Part shown: piece by piece, positions 15,727 through 23,613 of the stretch
How positions within the stretch are numbered: position 1 is the stretch's first letter
Layout of the letters: every line of letters begins with the position of its first letter
Assembly (NCBI GenBank): GCA_029558955.1
Contig: JAKQCW010000303.1
Span: 1-42,247, forward strand
Direction: 5' to 3'
Origin: Chloroflexota bacterium
GTDB taxonomy: Bacteria; Chloroflexota; Anaerolineae; JAAEKA01
Length of the DNA: 42,247 nucleotides
The notes under the pieces: generated by a model
What the model was told of the DNA's origin: nothing
The model's database searches: none
The model's input: only the letters and a program-made list of their open reading frames with translations
Translations under genes and position numbers: made by a program

Positions 15727-16635
15727 ATGGAACCTGGCAAACCACCCACAGCAAGACGTGGGTCGCGCGCCCTGCTTGCTCTTCTTGCAGCTATTGTCGT
15801 GGCAACAGCCTGGCCTGGCGCGTCGCTGGCAGCAGAGCCAGCCCCCCCGCTGGGCTGGGGCGACTGGAAGGTGGAATGGGATCAGCCCTGGCCGGCCGCC
15901 CACGAAGCGTGGCAACCCGATAGGGCCGAGGACGCTCCTCCCGGGGCCTCCGCGCAGGAGGAATGGGTCTTCGTCTACGACCTGTGGCAACTGGGGATCA
16001 GCTCGCTGAGCGGACTGGGGCCGATCTCGCCGATCCAGGGCCGCCGGGCAGTCTTGCAACATGCCGACGAGATCAGACTCTGGGCGCCTGATGATCTGGA
16101 GCTGTTGGTGGCCGCATCCATCGCCCACCAGGCCAGCGATTTCAAGGACCGCCCCTTCGGCACCGACGCCATCGAGGAGTTCTGGCGCGAGCTGATCGAT
16201 GACAACATCAGCGTGGGCATCGCCCAACTGCGCCGCGCCGAGGTGGCCACCTGGGCGCCCTACCTGGATGGCGCCGACCTGCTATCTCCCAGCCTGGCGA
16301 TTCGCGTCATGGTCGCCAAGCTGAAGCAGGCCAACAGCTACATCCTCTACCGCGACCCCAAGATCACTGATACCGACCGCTACATGCTGCTGGCCCTGGC
16401 GCAGAACACGGCATCGACCGGGGCCATGCGCAGCACCATCGATTTCTTCGTCGACGGCGCGCAGGGGGATTGGTTGGTCATGATGACCAGCGAGCGCGCC
16501 CGGATGCTGGACTGGCAGGAGCAACTGCGTCTGGTGCTGCTGCATCTGGACTGGCTGGTGGAGCGGGGTTGGCCGGTGCCTGACGGATTGGATCGCTACT
16601 ACTGGTCGCGTGTCGCCTTTGCCAACCCCCAATAG
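15727..16635 (+). CDS. Exported protein of unknown function
   Basis: 302 residues with a twin-Arg/hydrophobic N-terminus (RRGSRALLALLAAIVVATAWPGASLA) ending in an ALA-type signal peptidase site near residue 37, so it is secreted or periplasm-facing. The mature part is rich in Trp, Asp and Leu helices. ISVGIAQLRRAE near 160-171, preceded by LLVAASIAHQASDF, faintly resembles lysozyme-like transglycosylases, but the usual catalytic Glu is not evident, so the similarity may be chance. It starts 13 nt after the AlbA_2 gene, with no clear Shine-Dalgarno. It is followed by a secreted LysM-CAP protein, so a cell-envelope role is reasonable but unproven. Confidence 0.6.
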   Translation: MEPGKPPTARRGSRALLALLAAIVVATAWPGASLAAEPAPPLGWGDWKVEWDQPWPAAHEAWQPDRAEDAPPGASAQEEWVFVYDLWQLGISSLSGLGPISPIQGRRAVLQHADEIRLWAPDDLELLVAASIAHQASDFKDRPFGTDAIEEFWRELIDDNISVGIAQLRRAEVATWAPYLDGADLLSPSLAIRVMVAKLKQANSYILYRDPKITDTDRYMLLALAQNTASTGAMRSTIDFFVDGAQGDWLVMMTSERARMLDWQEQLRLVLLHLDWLVERGWPVPDGLDRYYWSRVAFANPQ

Positions 16636-16719
16636 CTGGCCATGGAACCGGGGGGGGATGCCCCGGCGGAGGCTGCGATTTCTGGCTGTTTGGCCATCGG
16701 CGCGTCGCAGGCGCGTTTT

Positions 16720-16748
16720 TTGCCCATTGTGGCATTTCGTGCTATAGT
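16720..16748 (+). promoter_or_regulatory. Predicted leaderless promoter of the LysM-CAP gene
   Basis: TTGCCC (16720-16725), a 17-bp spacer, TATAGT (16743-16748), then 7 nt to the ATG at 16756. The expected +1 coincides with the start codon, and there is no room for a Shine-Dalgarno. Confidence 0.7.
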
Positions 16749-16755
16749 CGCCCCC

Positions 16756-17706
16756 ATGCACAAGAGAAAACTCGATTTCATTCGACTAGTTCCCTTCGTG
16801 CTGCTCACCCTGCTTCTTCTTCCCACCATTGCCCATGCCGCCGGAGCCACCGGCGAATTCGGCAAAGAGCAGCCGCCAGCCTTCGACAGGCTGGATACCC
16901 CCAAGAATTCCAGTGACACCCGCGGCTTCGGCTACCTGTACACAGTGGTAGCCGGCGATGATCTGTGGCTGATTGCCACGGCCCACGGGTTGAGCATGGA
17001 GACGCTGGCCGAGGCCAACGACCTGACGGCGCCCTACTGGATCTATCCCGACGACAAGCTCTGGATCCCGGCGGCGCCGCAAGAGGTCAAACGAGCGCCG
17101 GCCCCTACACCGACCCCCGCGCCAACGCCCGCCCCAACCCCTGCGCCAACCCCTGCGCCGCCCCCCGCCCCGGTCGTTCCGGCGCCAGCCGCGCCGGCTG
17201 AAGCTCAGCCGCCGGCCGAGCAACCGGCTGAAGCCCAGGCCGCGCCGCCCCCTGCCGAAGCCCCCGCTGAGCCGATCACGGACACGCGCGCGGCCGAGGT
17301 GGCGGCTGCACCGGCGGTCAGCGACGGCGCCCGGCTGATCTTCGACCTGATGAACCAAAAGCGGACGGCCAATGGCCGGCCCGCGCTGGCCTGGTCCGAT
17401 CAACTGACGGCGGCGGCCCAGGCCCACGCCAATGACTGCGCCCAGCGCGGCTGGGGCAGCCATGTGGGGAGCGACGGCGCCAGACTGCGCACCCGCCTGG
17501 CGCGTGCGGGCTACTACCCCTCGTGGACCAGCGAGAACTGGGCCAACTCAGTCAACGCCGAAAGCGCGTTCTACATGTGGTACTGGGAAGGCCCCGGCGG
17601 CGCCCACTACGACAACATCATGAGTTGGAACCACACCCAGGCCGGCGTCGGCGTGGCGCGCAGCAGTTGGGGCTACTACTACATCGTCGACTTCGGTCAA
17701 CCGTAG
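16756..17706 (+). CDS. Secreted LysM and CAP (SCP/PR1) domain protein
   Basis: 316 residues. A signal peptide (MHKRKLDFIRLVPF with a leucine core, cleaved near AHA|AGA, about residue 29) is followed by a LysM peptidoglycan-binding domain (YTVVAGDDLWLIATAHGLSMETLAEAN and IYPDDKLWIP, about 56-115). A Pro/Ala/Thr-rich linker of repeated PTPAPTPAP follows (about 118-190), then a CAP domain (about 195-316) with the family's LMNQKR, HANDCAQRGWGSHVG, SENWA and IMSWNHTQAGVGVA motifs. Bacterial CAP domains are uncharacterised envelope proteins of the YkwD type. The start is ATG 16756, 7 nt after the -10 box, rather than an upstream GTG/ATG reading. A strong terminator follows. Confidence 0.9.
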   Translation: MHKRKLDFIRLVPFVLLTLLLLPTIAHAAGATGEFGKEQPPAFDRLDTPKNSSDTRGFGYLYTVVAGDDLWLIATAHGLSMETLAEANDLTAPYWIYPDDKLWIPAAPQEVKRAPAPTPTPAPTPAPTPAPTPAPPPAPVVPAPAAPAEAQPPAEQPAEAQAAPPPAEAPAEPITDTRAAEVAAAPAVSDGARLIFDLMNQKRTANGRPALAWSDQLTAAAQAHANDCAQRGWGSHVGSDGARLRTRLARAGYYPSWTSENWANSVNAESAFYMWYWEGPGGAHYDNIMSWNHTQAGVGVARSSWGYYYIVDFGQP

Positions 17707-17794
17707 CCTGATCCCAATCGCTTTGGCTGGTCTTGGCGCAGCGCCCCGAAGTGGGCCGACCGAGCCAGGCGCTTACAACTTCACAGAAAGGAAC

Positions 17795-17828
17795 AACGGG
17801 TGACAGCCCTCAAGCTGTCACCCGTTTT
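17795..17828 (+). terminator. Rho-independent terminator after the CAP gene
   Basis: AACGGGTGACAGC pairs with GCTGTCACCCGTT (13 bp) around a 6-nt loop (CCTCAA), followed by TTTGTGTTGT. The T-run begins in the stem, a standard arrangement. Confidence 0.85.
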
Positions 17829-17847
17829 GTGTTGTCAACATATTCCC

Positions 17848-18160
17848 GGATGAAGCCTCGACTCCAAATTGTTGCGGGGTCTGCGCCGTCATGCACGCGC
17901 GACCGGGGCACGGTCGGAGACCGGCCCGAGCGAAGGTATTCGGGGCACGGTCGGAGACCGGCCCGAGCGAAGGAGCGCGGGTCGAGTAGGCCGCCGTATC
18001 GAGACCCCTGGATCGAGCCCGTAAACATCGAGCGGCCCACGCGCAGGACCCGGTCTCGATACGCTGGAATCGGCGTCCCTCATGCGAAGTGCGTGCCCTC
18101 AACCCGCTACTCGACCTGCGATTCGGGCGGCGGGTGTCGGAGGCTGGAGTTCCGGGGCTT
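17848..18160. repeat. Repeat-filled gap between convergent genes
   Basis: Contains three families: a half-arm of the GGAGTCGAGG family near 17855-17870; two copies, 37 bp apart, of the GGTCGGAGACC hairpin unit (17905-17935, 17942-17972); and an inverted pair of the GTCGAGTAG...GTATCGAGACC family (17979-18006 against GGTCTCGATACG at about 18051 and CTACTCGAC near 18109). No gene is credible here. Confidence 0.8.
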
Positions 18161-18840
18161 CACCGGTCGCCGCCATCCGGCCAAAAAGCCGGCGCGACCT
18201 GATGCAGCCGGCCCAGCAGCGGCCGCAGGTCGCCGTCGGCCAGGACGATCTGGGCGGCGCGGGCCACGTCGGGGTGATCAGGCTGGACCGCCACTGCCAC
18301 GGCCGCCCGGCTGAAAAGCCCCAGGTCGCTGCGGGTGTCGCCGGCCGCCAGCGTTTCGGCCGGCGTGACCCCCAGCTCAGCCTGCAGGCGCGCCAGCGCC
18401 GGGGCCTTGCCGCCGATGGGCACGTGCGCGGTCACATGGCCATTGACGCGCGCGCCCTCGCCTGCGCCGTCGAAGCCCACCTCGTTGGCCAGCACCGGGC
18501 CGATGCCCAGCTCTGCCGCCACCATCTGGGCGTGCAGCAACAGGCCGCTGCTGATGATGGCCACCGTGACGCCACGCGCCCGCAGCGCGGCCACCGTCTC
18601 CCGCGCGCCGGGCAGATAGGGATTGTCGCGCAGATGCTGCACCAGCAGTCGGCGCGGCTGCCCGGTCCACAGCCCGGTGTCCAGCCGCAGCCACTCCTCG
18701 TAGGGAATCTCGCCGCTCAGCCCCTTGGCGGTGAAGGCCTCGGCAGCCTCCAGCGTGCCCAGCCGGCGGTGCAGATAGATGTAGGGGTCACGCTCGGTCT
18801 TGAGCGTGCCGTCCAGGTCGAAAACGGCTAGTTTGAGCAT
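18160..18840 (-). CDS. HAD-superfamily phosphatase, phosphoserine-phosphatase-like
   Basis: 226 residues with all HAD motifs: the nucleophile motif DLDGTL (residues 8-13), motif II IISSG near 95, a Lys (GGKAPAL) near 145, and motif IV GDTRSDLGLF near 167. The cap between motifs I and II is alpha-helical, as in SerB/HAD-IB proteins. The substrate cannot be fixed from sequence; phosphoserine or another small phosphate ester is likely. It is the last of a minus-strand group behind the small membrane protein, and its 3' end reaches into the repeat-filled gap. Confidence 0.85.
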   Translation of the reverse strand: MLKLAVFDLDGTLKTERDPYIYLHRRLGTLEAAEAFTAKGLSGEIPYEEWLRLDTGLWTGQPRRLLVQHLRDNPYLPGARETVAALRARGVTVAIISSGLLLHAQMVAAELGIGPVLANEVGFDGAGEGARVNGHVTAHVPIGGKAPALARLQAELGVTPAETLAAGDTRSDLGLFSRAAVAVAVQPDHPDVARAAQIVLADGDLRPLLGRLHQVAPAFWPDGGDR

Positions 18841-18918
18841 GGTCGTGTGGCGCGAGAGGCGTGACTGGAGTGTCTGAGAATGGGGTCGGCTGTGCGCTGC
18901 ACACAGGTATCAAGCGCT

Positions 18919-19269
18919 TCAGGTCGATTCGGGCGGCGGGCTGGGCTGGGGCGCGTCGCTTGATGCCATAGCCCGCCTGCGGGCCCGTCTTCTGCCCACC
19001 AGCCATACGATCAACAGGGCCAGCAAGAAGATCAGCAGCGCCAGCAGGCCGGTGGGGATGGTGACCAGCATGAACCAGCCCATGACGCCCAGGGTGTAGA
19101 GCGTATCGCCCATCTCGCGGCCGTTGACGATGCAGGAGTTGATCTGCGCCTCGTTGAGCTGGCAGCCGTTGGCGGTAGCGATGGCGCCGGCGGTGGCGGT
19201 CAACGCGATCGGCCAGACGATCCAGAGCAGGATAAGGAAAAAGAGCAGTATGGCCAGCAGCTTTTTCAT
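18919..19269 (-). CDS. Conserved small membrane protein with a Cys pair
   Basis: 116 residues: an N-terminal hydrophobic helix (LLAILLFFLILLWIVWPIAL), a short extracytoplasmic loop with NGCQLNEAQINSCIVNG, a GREMGDTLYTLGVMGWFML segment, a second helix pair, and a basic/Pro-rich cytosolic tail (RRRARRR). The two loop cysteines, 11 residues apart, probably form a disulfide. I recall this NGC...C.VNG...LYTLGVMGWFM pattern from uncharacterised proteins in other bacteria, so it appears conserved, but I know of no function. ATG 19269 is used; the upstream reading would start inside the neighbouring amylase gene's tail region. It starts just after the GH13 gene ends (11-nt gap). Confidence 0.65.
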   Translation of the reverse strand: MKKLLAILLFFLILLWIVWPIALTATAGAIATANGCQLNEAQINSCIVNGREMGDTLYTLGVMGWFMLVTIPTGLLALLIFLLALLIVWLVGRRRARRRAMASSDAPQPSPPPEST

Positions 19270-19280
19270 GGCCCGGCCCC

Positions 19281-21056
19281 CTATGCCGCCAACAGGATGC
19301 GGCCCCACAGGGGAGACAGCTCGACGGTCAGCGCGCCCTCCTGAGCCAGCAGTTCCTGGCCGCCGTTGAGCAGGTCCAGGTAGCGGCTGGCGTCGCCGGC
19401 GGGCAGGCGGATCTCCTGCGTCTCCTCGCTGCGGTTGAGCGCCACCAGCACGGTCTGCCCCTGGTGCTGGCGCCGGAAGGCATAGACGTCGCTGGCGTCA
19501 TCCACCAGCACCGCGGTGAAATCGCCGCGGCGCAGGGCCGGCGTGTTGTTGCGCAGATGGATCAACCCGCGGTGGAGGTCGAACAGCGCCTGGTCGAAGG
19601 CCACCGGGTCGGGCGCGTCGGCCGGCGCGCCGTCGGGTCGGGTGGCCTCCGGTGCATAGCTCAGGTCGGGCCACACCATCGGCTTGCGGCAGCAGGGGTC
19701 GTTGGCGCCCCACATGCCCGCTTCATCGCCGTAATAAACCATGGGCGCGCCCAGATAGGTCATCTGAAAGAGCATCAGCAGCTTGTGCAGGCGTCGTTCG
19801 TCAGCCGTCGGCTTGCGGGTTTCGTAGGCCGGGTTCTTCTCGCCCGATGACCACTGATGGTAGCTTTCCCAGAGGCGCATGTTGGCATCGGCGCGGTTGA
19901 CGATGTGCGAACCGATGCGGTTGCTGTCGTGGCTGCCCAGCAGATTCTGCTGCACCTCGGCCACGCAGGCCGGATAGGCCGCGCGCAGCTCGGCCAGCTT
20001 GCGGTCGAAGGCGCTGGCATCGATGCGGTGCCGCTGGTAGATGAAGTACTCGAAACAGGCGTAGGCGAAGGGGTAGTTCATGGCCGCGTCGAAGGTGTCC
20101 CCTTGCAGATAGCTGGCCAGCACCTCATCCTCGCCGAACAGCTCGCCCACGAGGTAGGCCTCCGGGTTGATGGCGCGCACATGCTGCCGCCAGGCGCGCC
20201 AGAAGGCATGGCTGACGCAGAAGGCCACGTCCAGCCGCCAGCCGTCGATGCCGTCGCTGGGGTCGCCGTCGCCGTCCGGGTCCATCCAGCGGCGGGTGGC
20301 GGCGAAGATATAGTCGCGCGGGCCGGCCACGATGCCGCCCTCATCCTCGCGCAGCTCCGGCAGCTCCGGCACGCCGGCCCACCCTTCATAGGCGAAGCGC
20401 GCGTCGCTGGCCGCATCGTCCCAGGCGTGGATGACGAACCAATCGCTGTAGGGCGAGTCCTGCTGGCGCCGCTGCACGTCCACGAAGGGCCAACTGGTGA
20501 TGCCCATGTGGTTGAAGACGCCGTCCAGGATGATCCTCATGCCGCGACGATGCACCTCGGCGATCAGGCTGACCAACAGCCTGTCGGCCGCGGTCCAGAC
20601 CCAGGTGGCGGGGTCGGCGGGGTTCTCCTGCGCCATCAAGGCGCGGTCGCCGGCGGGATCGGGGCCGAAGGTGGGATCGACGTGGTGATAAGCCGCGCCG
20701 TCGTATTTGTGCGATGACGGCGCAACGAACACCGGATTGAGGTAGAGCGCGCCCACCCCCAGCTCTTGCAGGTAATCCAGCCGGTCGATGATGCCTTGCA
20801 GATCGCCGCCGTAGCGCCGCCGCTGCAAGTTGTGCCAGATGCTCTTGCCGTTGGCCCGCTCGTAGGGTTGCAGCTCGTACCAGTCGGAGGTCCAGGGGTG
20901 GATCTGCCAGGGCGGCTCCTGATCATGAGGCCAGGCGCCGGCCTGATCCTCCAGGCGCGGGTCGTTGCCAGGGTCGCCGTTCCAGAACCGTTCGGGGAAG
21001 ATCTGATACCAGACGATGCCTTTGGCCCAGTCGGGGACGAAATCGGTTGGGGTCAT
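19281..21056 (-). CDS. GH13 alpha-amylase family glycosidase (cyclomaltodextrinase/neopullulanase-like)
   Basis: 591 residues, beginning directly with the catalytic barrel (GIVWYQIFPERFWNGDPGNDP near 10-30) with no CBM34 domain and no signal peptide. Region I is ILDGVFNH, the nucleophile is Asp276 in GWRLDVAF, the acid/base Glu305 in LVGELFGE, and Asp377 is in LLGSHDSNR. The C-terminal beta domain ends in LWGRILLAA. It is probably a cytosolic maltodextrin- or cyclodextrin-cleaving enzyme; its opening motif closely resembles that of the GH13 at 5.0-6.9 kb, so the two are paralogues with different domain makeup. ATG 21056 has AAGGAG upstream at good spacing; an in-frame codon at 21152 is rejected. 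Confidence 0.92.
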   Translation of the reverse strand: MTPTDFVPDWAKGIVWYQIFPERFWNGDPGNDPRLEDQAGAWPHDQEPPWQIHPWTSDWYELQPYERANGKSIWHNLQRRRYGGDLQGIIDRLDYLQELGVGALYLNPVFVAPSSHKYDGAAYHHVDPTFGPDPAGDRALMAQENPADPATWVWTAADRLLVSLIAEVHRRGMRIILDGVFNHMGITSWPFVDVQRRQQDSPYSDWFVIHAWDDAASDARFAYEGWAGVPELPELREDEGGIVAGPRDYIFAATRRWMDPDGDGDPSDGIDGWRLDVAFCVSHAFWRAWRQHVRAINPEAYLVGELFGEDEVLASYLQGDTFDAAMNYPFAYACFEYFIYQRHRIDASAFDRKLAELRAAYPACVAEVQQNLLGSHDSNRIGSHIVNRADANMRLWESYHQWSSGEKNPAYETRKPTADERRLHKLLMLFQMTYLGAPMVYYGDEAGMWGANDPCCRKPMVWPDLSYAPEATRPDGAPADAPDPVAFDQALFDLHRGLIHLRNNTPALRRGDFTAVLVDDASDVYAFRRQHQGQTVLVALNRSEETQEIRLPAGDASRYLDLLNGGQELLAQEGALTVELSPLWGRILLAA

Positions 21057-21161
21057 GGGTACTCCTTGGATGGGGATCGATCGGCAGGTCGCAATGAGCC
21101 CTGGCCTGTGCAGCTTCAGACGCCGACGTGGCCCGAAGCAGTCGCCGGCCACCTGGCCAGC

Positions 21162-22886
21162 CTAGCCGGCGCCATAGGCCTTCTGGAAACGTTGAGCTGC
21201 CTCCTGGGTGCCGATCAGGACCAGCTCGGCGGCCTCTGGCAGGGGCAGATGCGGGTCAGGGTTGATCTGCATCTCGCCGTTGTTGCACACGCCGATCACC
21301 GTGCAGCCGGTCTGGCGACGCACCGCGGCCTCGGCCACGCTCTTGCCGACCAGCGCGGCCGGCACTGCCTGGCTGAAAATATCCAGCCCTTCAGCCACCA
21401 TCAGGATGTCAGACCGGTGCAGCAGGTTCACAATCGCGGTCGCGCCCAGCGAGGCATAGGACATGACGAAGTTGGCGCCGGCCCGGTGCAGCGTGGCCAC
21501 GTTGCGCTCGCGCACCGCCCGGCTGATGATCTGCACCTCCGGCCGCAGCCGCCGGCAGTAGATGGTCAGATAGATGTTGGTGTCGTCGTCATGGGTGGTG
21601 ACGATGATCCCCGCTGCGGTCTCGATGCCGGCTTTTTTGAGCACATCGATGTCGGCGTCGTCGCCGAGGATGTCGCTGGTCGGATCGAGCAGTTGTTTTG
21701 GCGAGCGTTCGATGACGCGATAGGGAACGCCGCGCTCGCCCAGGGCGCGCGCGGCGGCCCGACCCACGCGGCCGCCGCCGATGATCAACACCGAGCCGCC
21801 CACATCCTGCGGGCGGTGGAAGCGCGCGTTGTAGCGCTGCACCTGCGCCTTGGAGCCAGCCACCATCAGCACCGTATCTTCTTGAATCACCGTTTCCGGC
21901 TCGGAGATAATGAACTGCCCCCGTTCCCAGACCCCCAGAACGTTGAGTCCGACCTGCTCCCTCAGTTTGGTCTGGGCCAGGGTCTTGCCCACCAGCGGCG
22001 TGCCGGCCACCAGCGCCTCGGCCACCTGGATCTCGTCGATCTGGCCGATGATCTGAGCCATGGACTTGCCCGCCAGCGTGCGGCGGGCCAGCGCCTGCCC
22101 CATCATCTCAGCCACCTGCAAGACCTGGTTGCAGCCGGCCAGCTTGAGAATGTCCACGGCGGTGGCGGAGTCGGCTGTGGCAATGATGGGCACCGTCTCG
22201 CTGACCTCGCGCACGGTGAAGGCCACGTTGGTGTTCACCCGGTCATCGGCTGTGGTGGCGACCAACAGCGCGTTCTCGGCCCGCAGCCGTCGGTAGGTCT
22301 CCGGGCTGTCCAGGTCGCCGATGACGACGCGGTAGCCCTGGCCATACAGCTCGATGGCTTGGGTCATATCCGAGACCAGCAGGGCATAGGGCTGCTCGAA
22401 CTGCTGCAAGCGCCTGACCAGGGCCCGCACCACGGCGTCGAAGTGGGTCAAGATGATGTGGCCGCGGGTCTCCTTGGGCAGCTCGGTGGGGGTACGCGCC
22501 TCGGCCTGCGCCCGTAGCCACGGCGCATAGAAAAACTCGATGAAGGTGAAGGGAAAGAGGATCAGTAGAAAGAGCACGCCGCTGATGATCACCAGGATGG
22601 AAAAGGCCTGCCCCAGGTCGCTGTGGAAGGTGATGTCGCCAAAGCCCAGGGTGGACATGGTGGTCAGGGTCCAGTAGAAGCCGGAAACCCACGAATAGCT
22701 GCGCCCCTCCTGCTCCATGATGACGTGAAAGAGCACGCTGTAGACCGTGATCAGCAGCGCCAACACCGCCATGAAGCGCAGCAGGTTGACGATGTTCATC
22801 CGGCTGGGCCGCTGGCGCAGGAAGTAGATGATCTGCGTGCTGAGAGTTTTCATGGACAGGATCACTTGATCAACGTTCGGCGGCAT
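21162..22886 (-). CDS. K+ channel with two RCK (TrkA-N/TrkA-C) modules
   Basis: Predicted inner-membrane K+ channel gated by cytosolic RCK domains. The N-terminus has two transmembrane helices flanking a pore loop with TMSTLGFGDI, the selectivity filter (TLGFGD in place of TVGYGD). A first Rossmann-like unit (GHIILTHFDAVVRALVRRL; lacks the full GxGxxG) with RCK_C follows, then a second complete TrkA_N (SVLIIGGGRVGRAAARALGERG) and a second RCK_C. From ATG 22886 it is 574 residues; ATG 22853 is possible, and neither has a clear Shine-Dalgarno. The promoter at 22974-22946 and a tandem palindrome at 22936-22905 stand just upstream. Confidence 0.88.
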   Translation of the reverse strand: MPPNVDQVILSMKTLSTQIIYFLRQRPSRMNIVNLLRFMAVLALLITVYSVLFHVIMEQEGRSYSWVSGFYWTLTTMSTLGFGDITFHSDLGQAFSILVIISGVLFLLILFPFTFIEFFYAPWLRAQAEARTPTELPKETRGHIILTHFDAVVRALVRRLQQFEQPYALLVSDMTQAIELYGQGYRVVIGDLDSPETYRRLRAENALLVATTADDRVNTNVAFTVREVSETVPIIATADSATAVDILKLAGCNQVLQVAEMMGQALARRTLAGKSMAQIIGQIDEIQVAEALVAGTPLVGKTLAQTKLREQVGLNVLGVWERGQFIISEPETVIQEDTVLMVAGSKAQVQRYNARFHRPQDVGGSVLIIGGGRVGRAAARALGERGVPYRVIERSPKQLLDPTSDILGDDADIDVLKKAGIETAAGIIVTTHDDDTNIYLTIYCRRLRPEVQIISRAVRERNVATLHRAGANFVMSYASLGATAIVNLLHRSDILMVAEGLDIFSQAVPAALVGKSVAEAAVRRQTGCTVIGVCNNGEMQINPDPHLPLPEAAELVLIGTQEAAQRFQKAYGAG

Positions 22887-22904
22887 GGCGCCTGACTCGA
22901 ACCA

Positions 22905-22936
22905 GAAGTTCAACTTCTTCGGAGAAGTTGAACTTC
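22905..22936 (-). promoter_or_regulatory. Tandem palindrome at the predicted 5' end of the K+ channel mRNA
   Basis: GAAGTTCAACTTC at 22905-22917 and GAAGTTGAACTTC at 22924-22936. Each is itself an odd palindrome, and together they make a perfect 14-bp stem with a TCGG loop. Starting about 4 nt after the predicted +1, it could be a pair of operator sites or a 5' mRNA stem-loop. Confidence 0.7.
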
Positions 22937-22945
22937 TTCCGGTGG

Positions 22946-22974
22946 ATTGTACACAGATGTAGCCGGCCTGCCAA
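22946..22974 (-). promoter_or_regulatory. Predicted promoter of the K+ channel gene
   Basis: On the minus strand TTGGCA (22974-22969), a 17-bp spacer, TACAAT (22951-22946). The expected +1 is near 22939, just before the tandem palindrome. Confidence 0.7.
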
Positions 22975-22999
22975 GACCTATCATCCGCTGGCCTCAAGG

Positions 23000-23034
23000 A
23001 AAAAGCATAAGGGCGCACGTGACCGTGCGCCCTT
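23000..23034 (-). terminator. Rho-independent terminator after the ferritin-like gene
   Basis: AAGGGCGCACG pairs with CGTGCGCCCTT (11 bp, 23009-23019/23024-23034) around a 4-nt loop. On the minus strand it is followed by ATGCTTTTTCC. It separates the ferritin-like gene from the K+ channel promoter. Confidence 0.8.
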
Positions 23035-23067
23035 GCAGTGGCTGGCTATGGACTGGCCCAGCGCGGG

Positions 23068-23493
23068 CTACAGCGGCCAGTTCTCCAGGATGCGGGCGGT
23101 TTCCTCGGAATGGCCGCTCTCGTCGCGCACCATGTCCTCAAGCTGCACCATCAGGCCTTTGTCGCCGTACTCGTCGGCTTCCTGGGCCCGTCGGGTGTAG
23201 TCGGCCGTGGCCTGTTTTTCGGCGGCCAGAACGGCCTGCAGCATCTCGCGGTTGGTCTTGGCGGCCGGCACCGGACGCGGCGTGGTGGTCGGCTCGCCGC
23301 CCAACGCCACGATCTTGTTGGCCAGGAACTGGGCGTGAAGCTGCTCGTCGGCCACTTCTTCCAGGAAGAAGGCCGAAAGCTGCGGCCGGAAGGGCCCATT
23401 GGCCTTGGCGGCATAGGTCAGATACTGGATGATCGCGCCCAACTCCCCGGCGAGATCTTCATTGAGATGGTTGATCAAAGTCTGCTTGTCCAT
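23068..23493 (-). CDS. Ferritin-like (bacterioferritin-type) di-iron protein
   Basis: 141-residue four-helix bundle predicted to bind a di-iron centre and store or detoxify iron. The iron ligands follow the bacterioferritin/ferritin pattern: Glu in LAGELGAIIQYLTYA (helix A, about 14-28), EEVADEQLHAQF (ExxH, helix B, about 45-56), EKQATADY (helix C, about 91-98) and EDMVRDESGHSEE (helix D, ExxxxxxxH). It is shorter than classical bacterioferritin (about 155-160), and no heme-ligating Met could be assigned with confidence. AAAGGAC is 9 nt before ATG 23493. It is a single-gene unit with its own terminator. Confidence 0.85.
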   Translation of the reverse strand: MDKQTLINHLNEDLAGELGAIIQYLTYAAKANGPFRPQLSAFFLEEVADEQLHAQFLANKIVALGGEPTTTPRPVPAAKTNREMLQAVLAAEKQATADYTRRAQEADEYGDKGLMVQLEDMVRDESGHSEETARILENWPL

Positions 23494-23563
23494 GGTACTG
23501 ATGTCCTTTCATTTGGTTGACAGCCGTCTCTTGTTGGCTGCACAATTGTCATTCGACCGTAGG

Positions 23564-23590
23564 CGGGCTCGGTCGGAGACCGGCCCGAGC
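23564..23590. repeat. Single copy of the GGTCGGAGACC hairpin repeat
   Basis: CGGGCTCGGTCGGAGACC followed by GGCCCGAGC, between the ferritin-like gene and the aconitase stop. The outer GCTCGG/CCGAGC and inner CGGTC/GACCG stems are mutually exclusive foldings. Confidence 0.85.
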
Positions 23591-23613
23591 GGTGATCGCA
23601 CGCGCGGATGTCC

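Noticed and set aside
17733..18314. 193-residue + strand ORF
   Set aside because: Passes through several interspersed repeats and into the antisense of the HAD gene; no ribosome site or domain.
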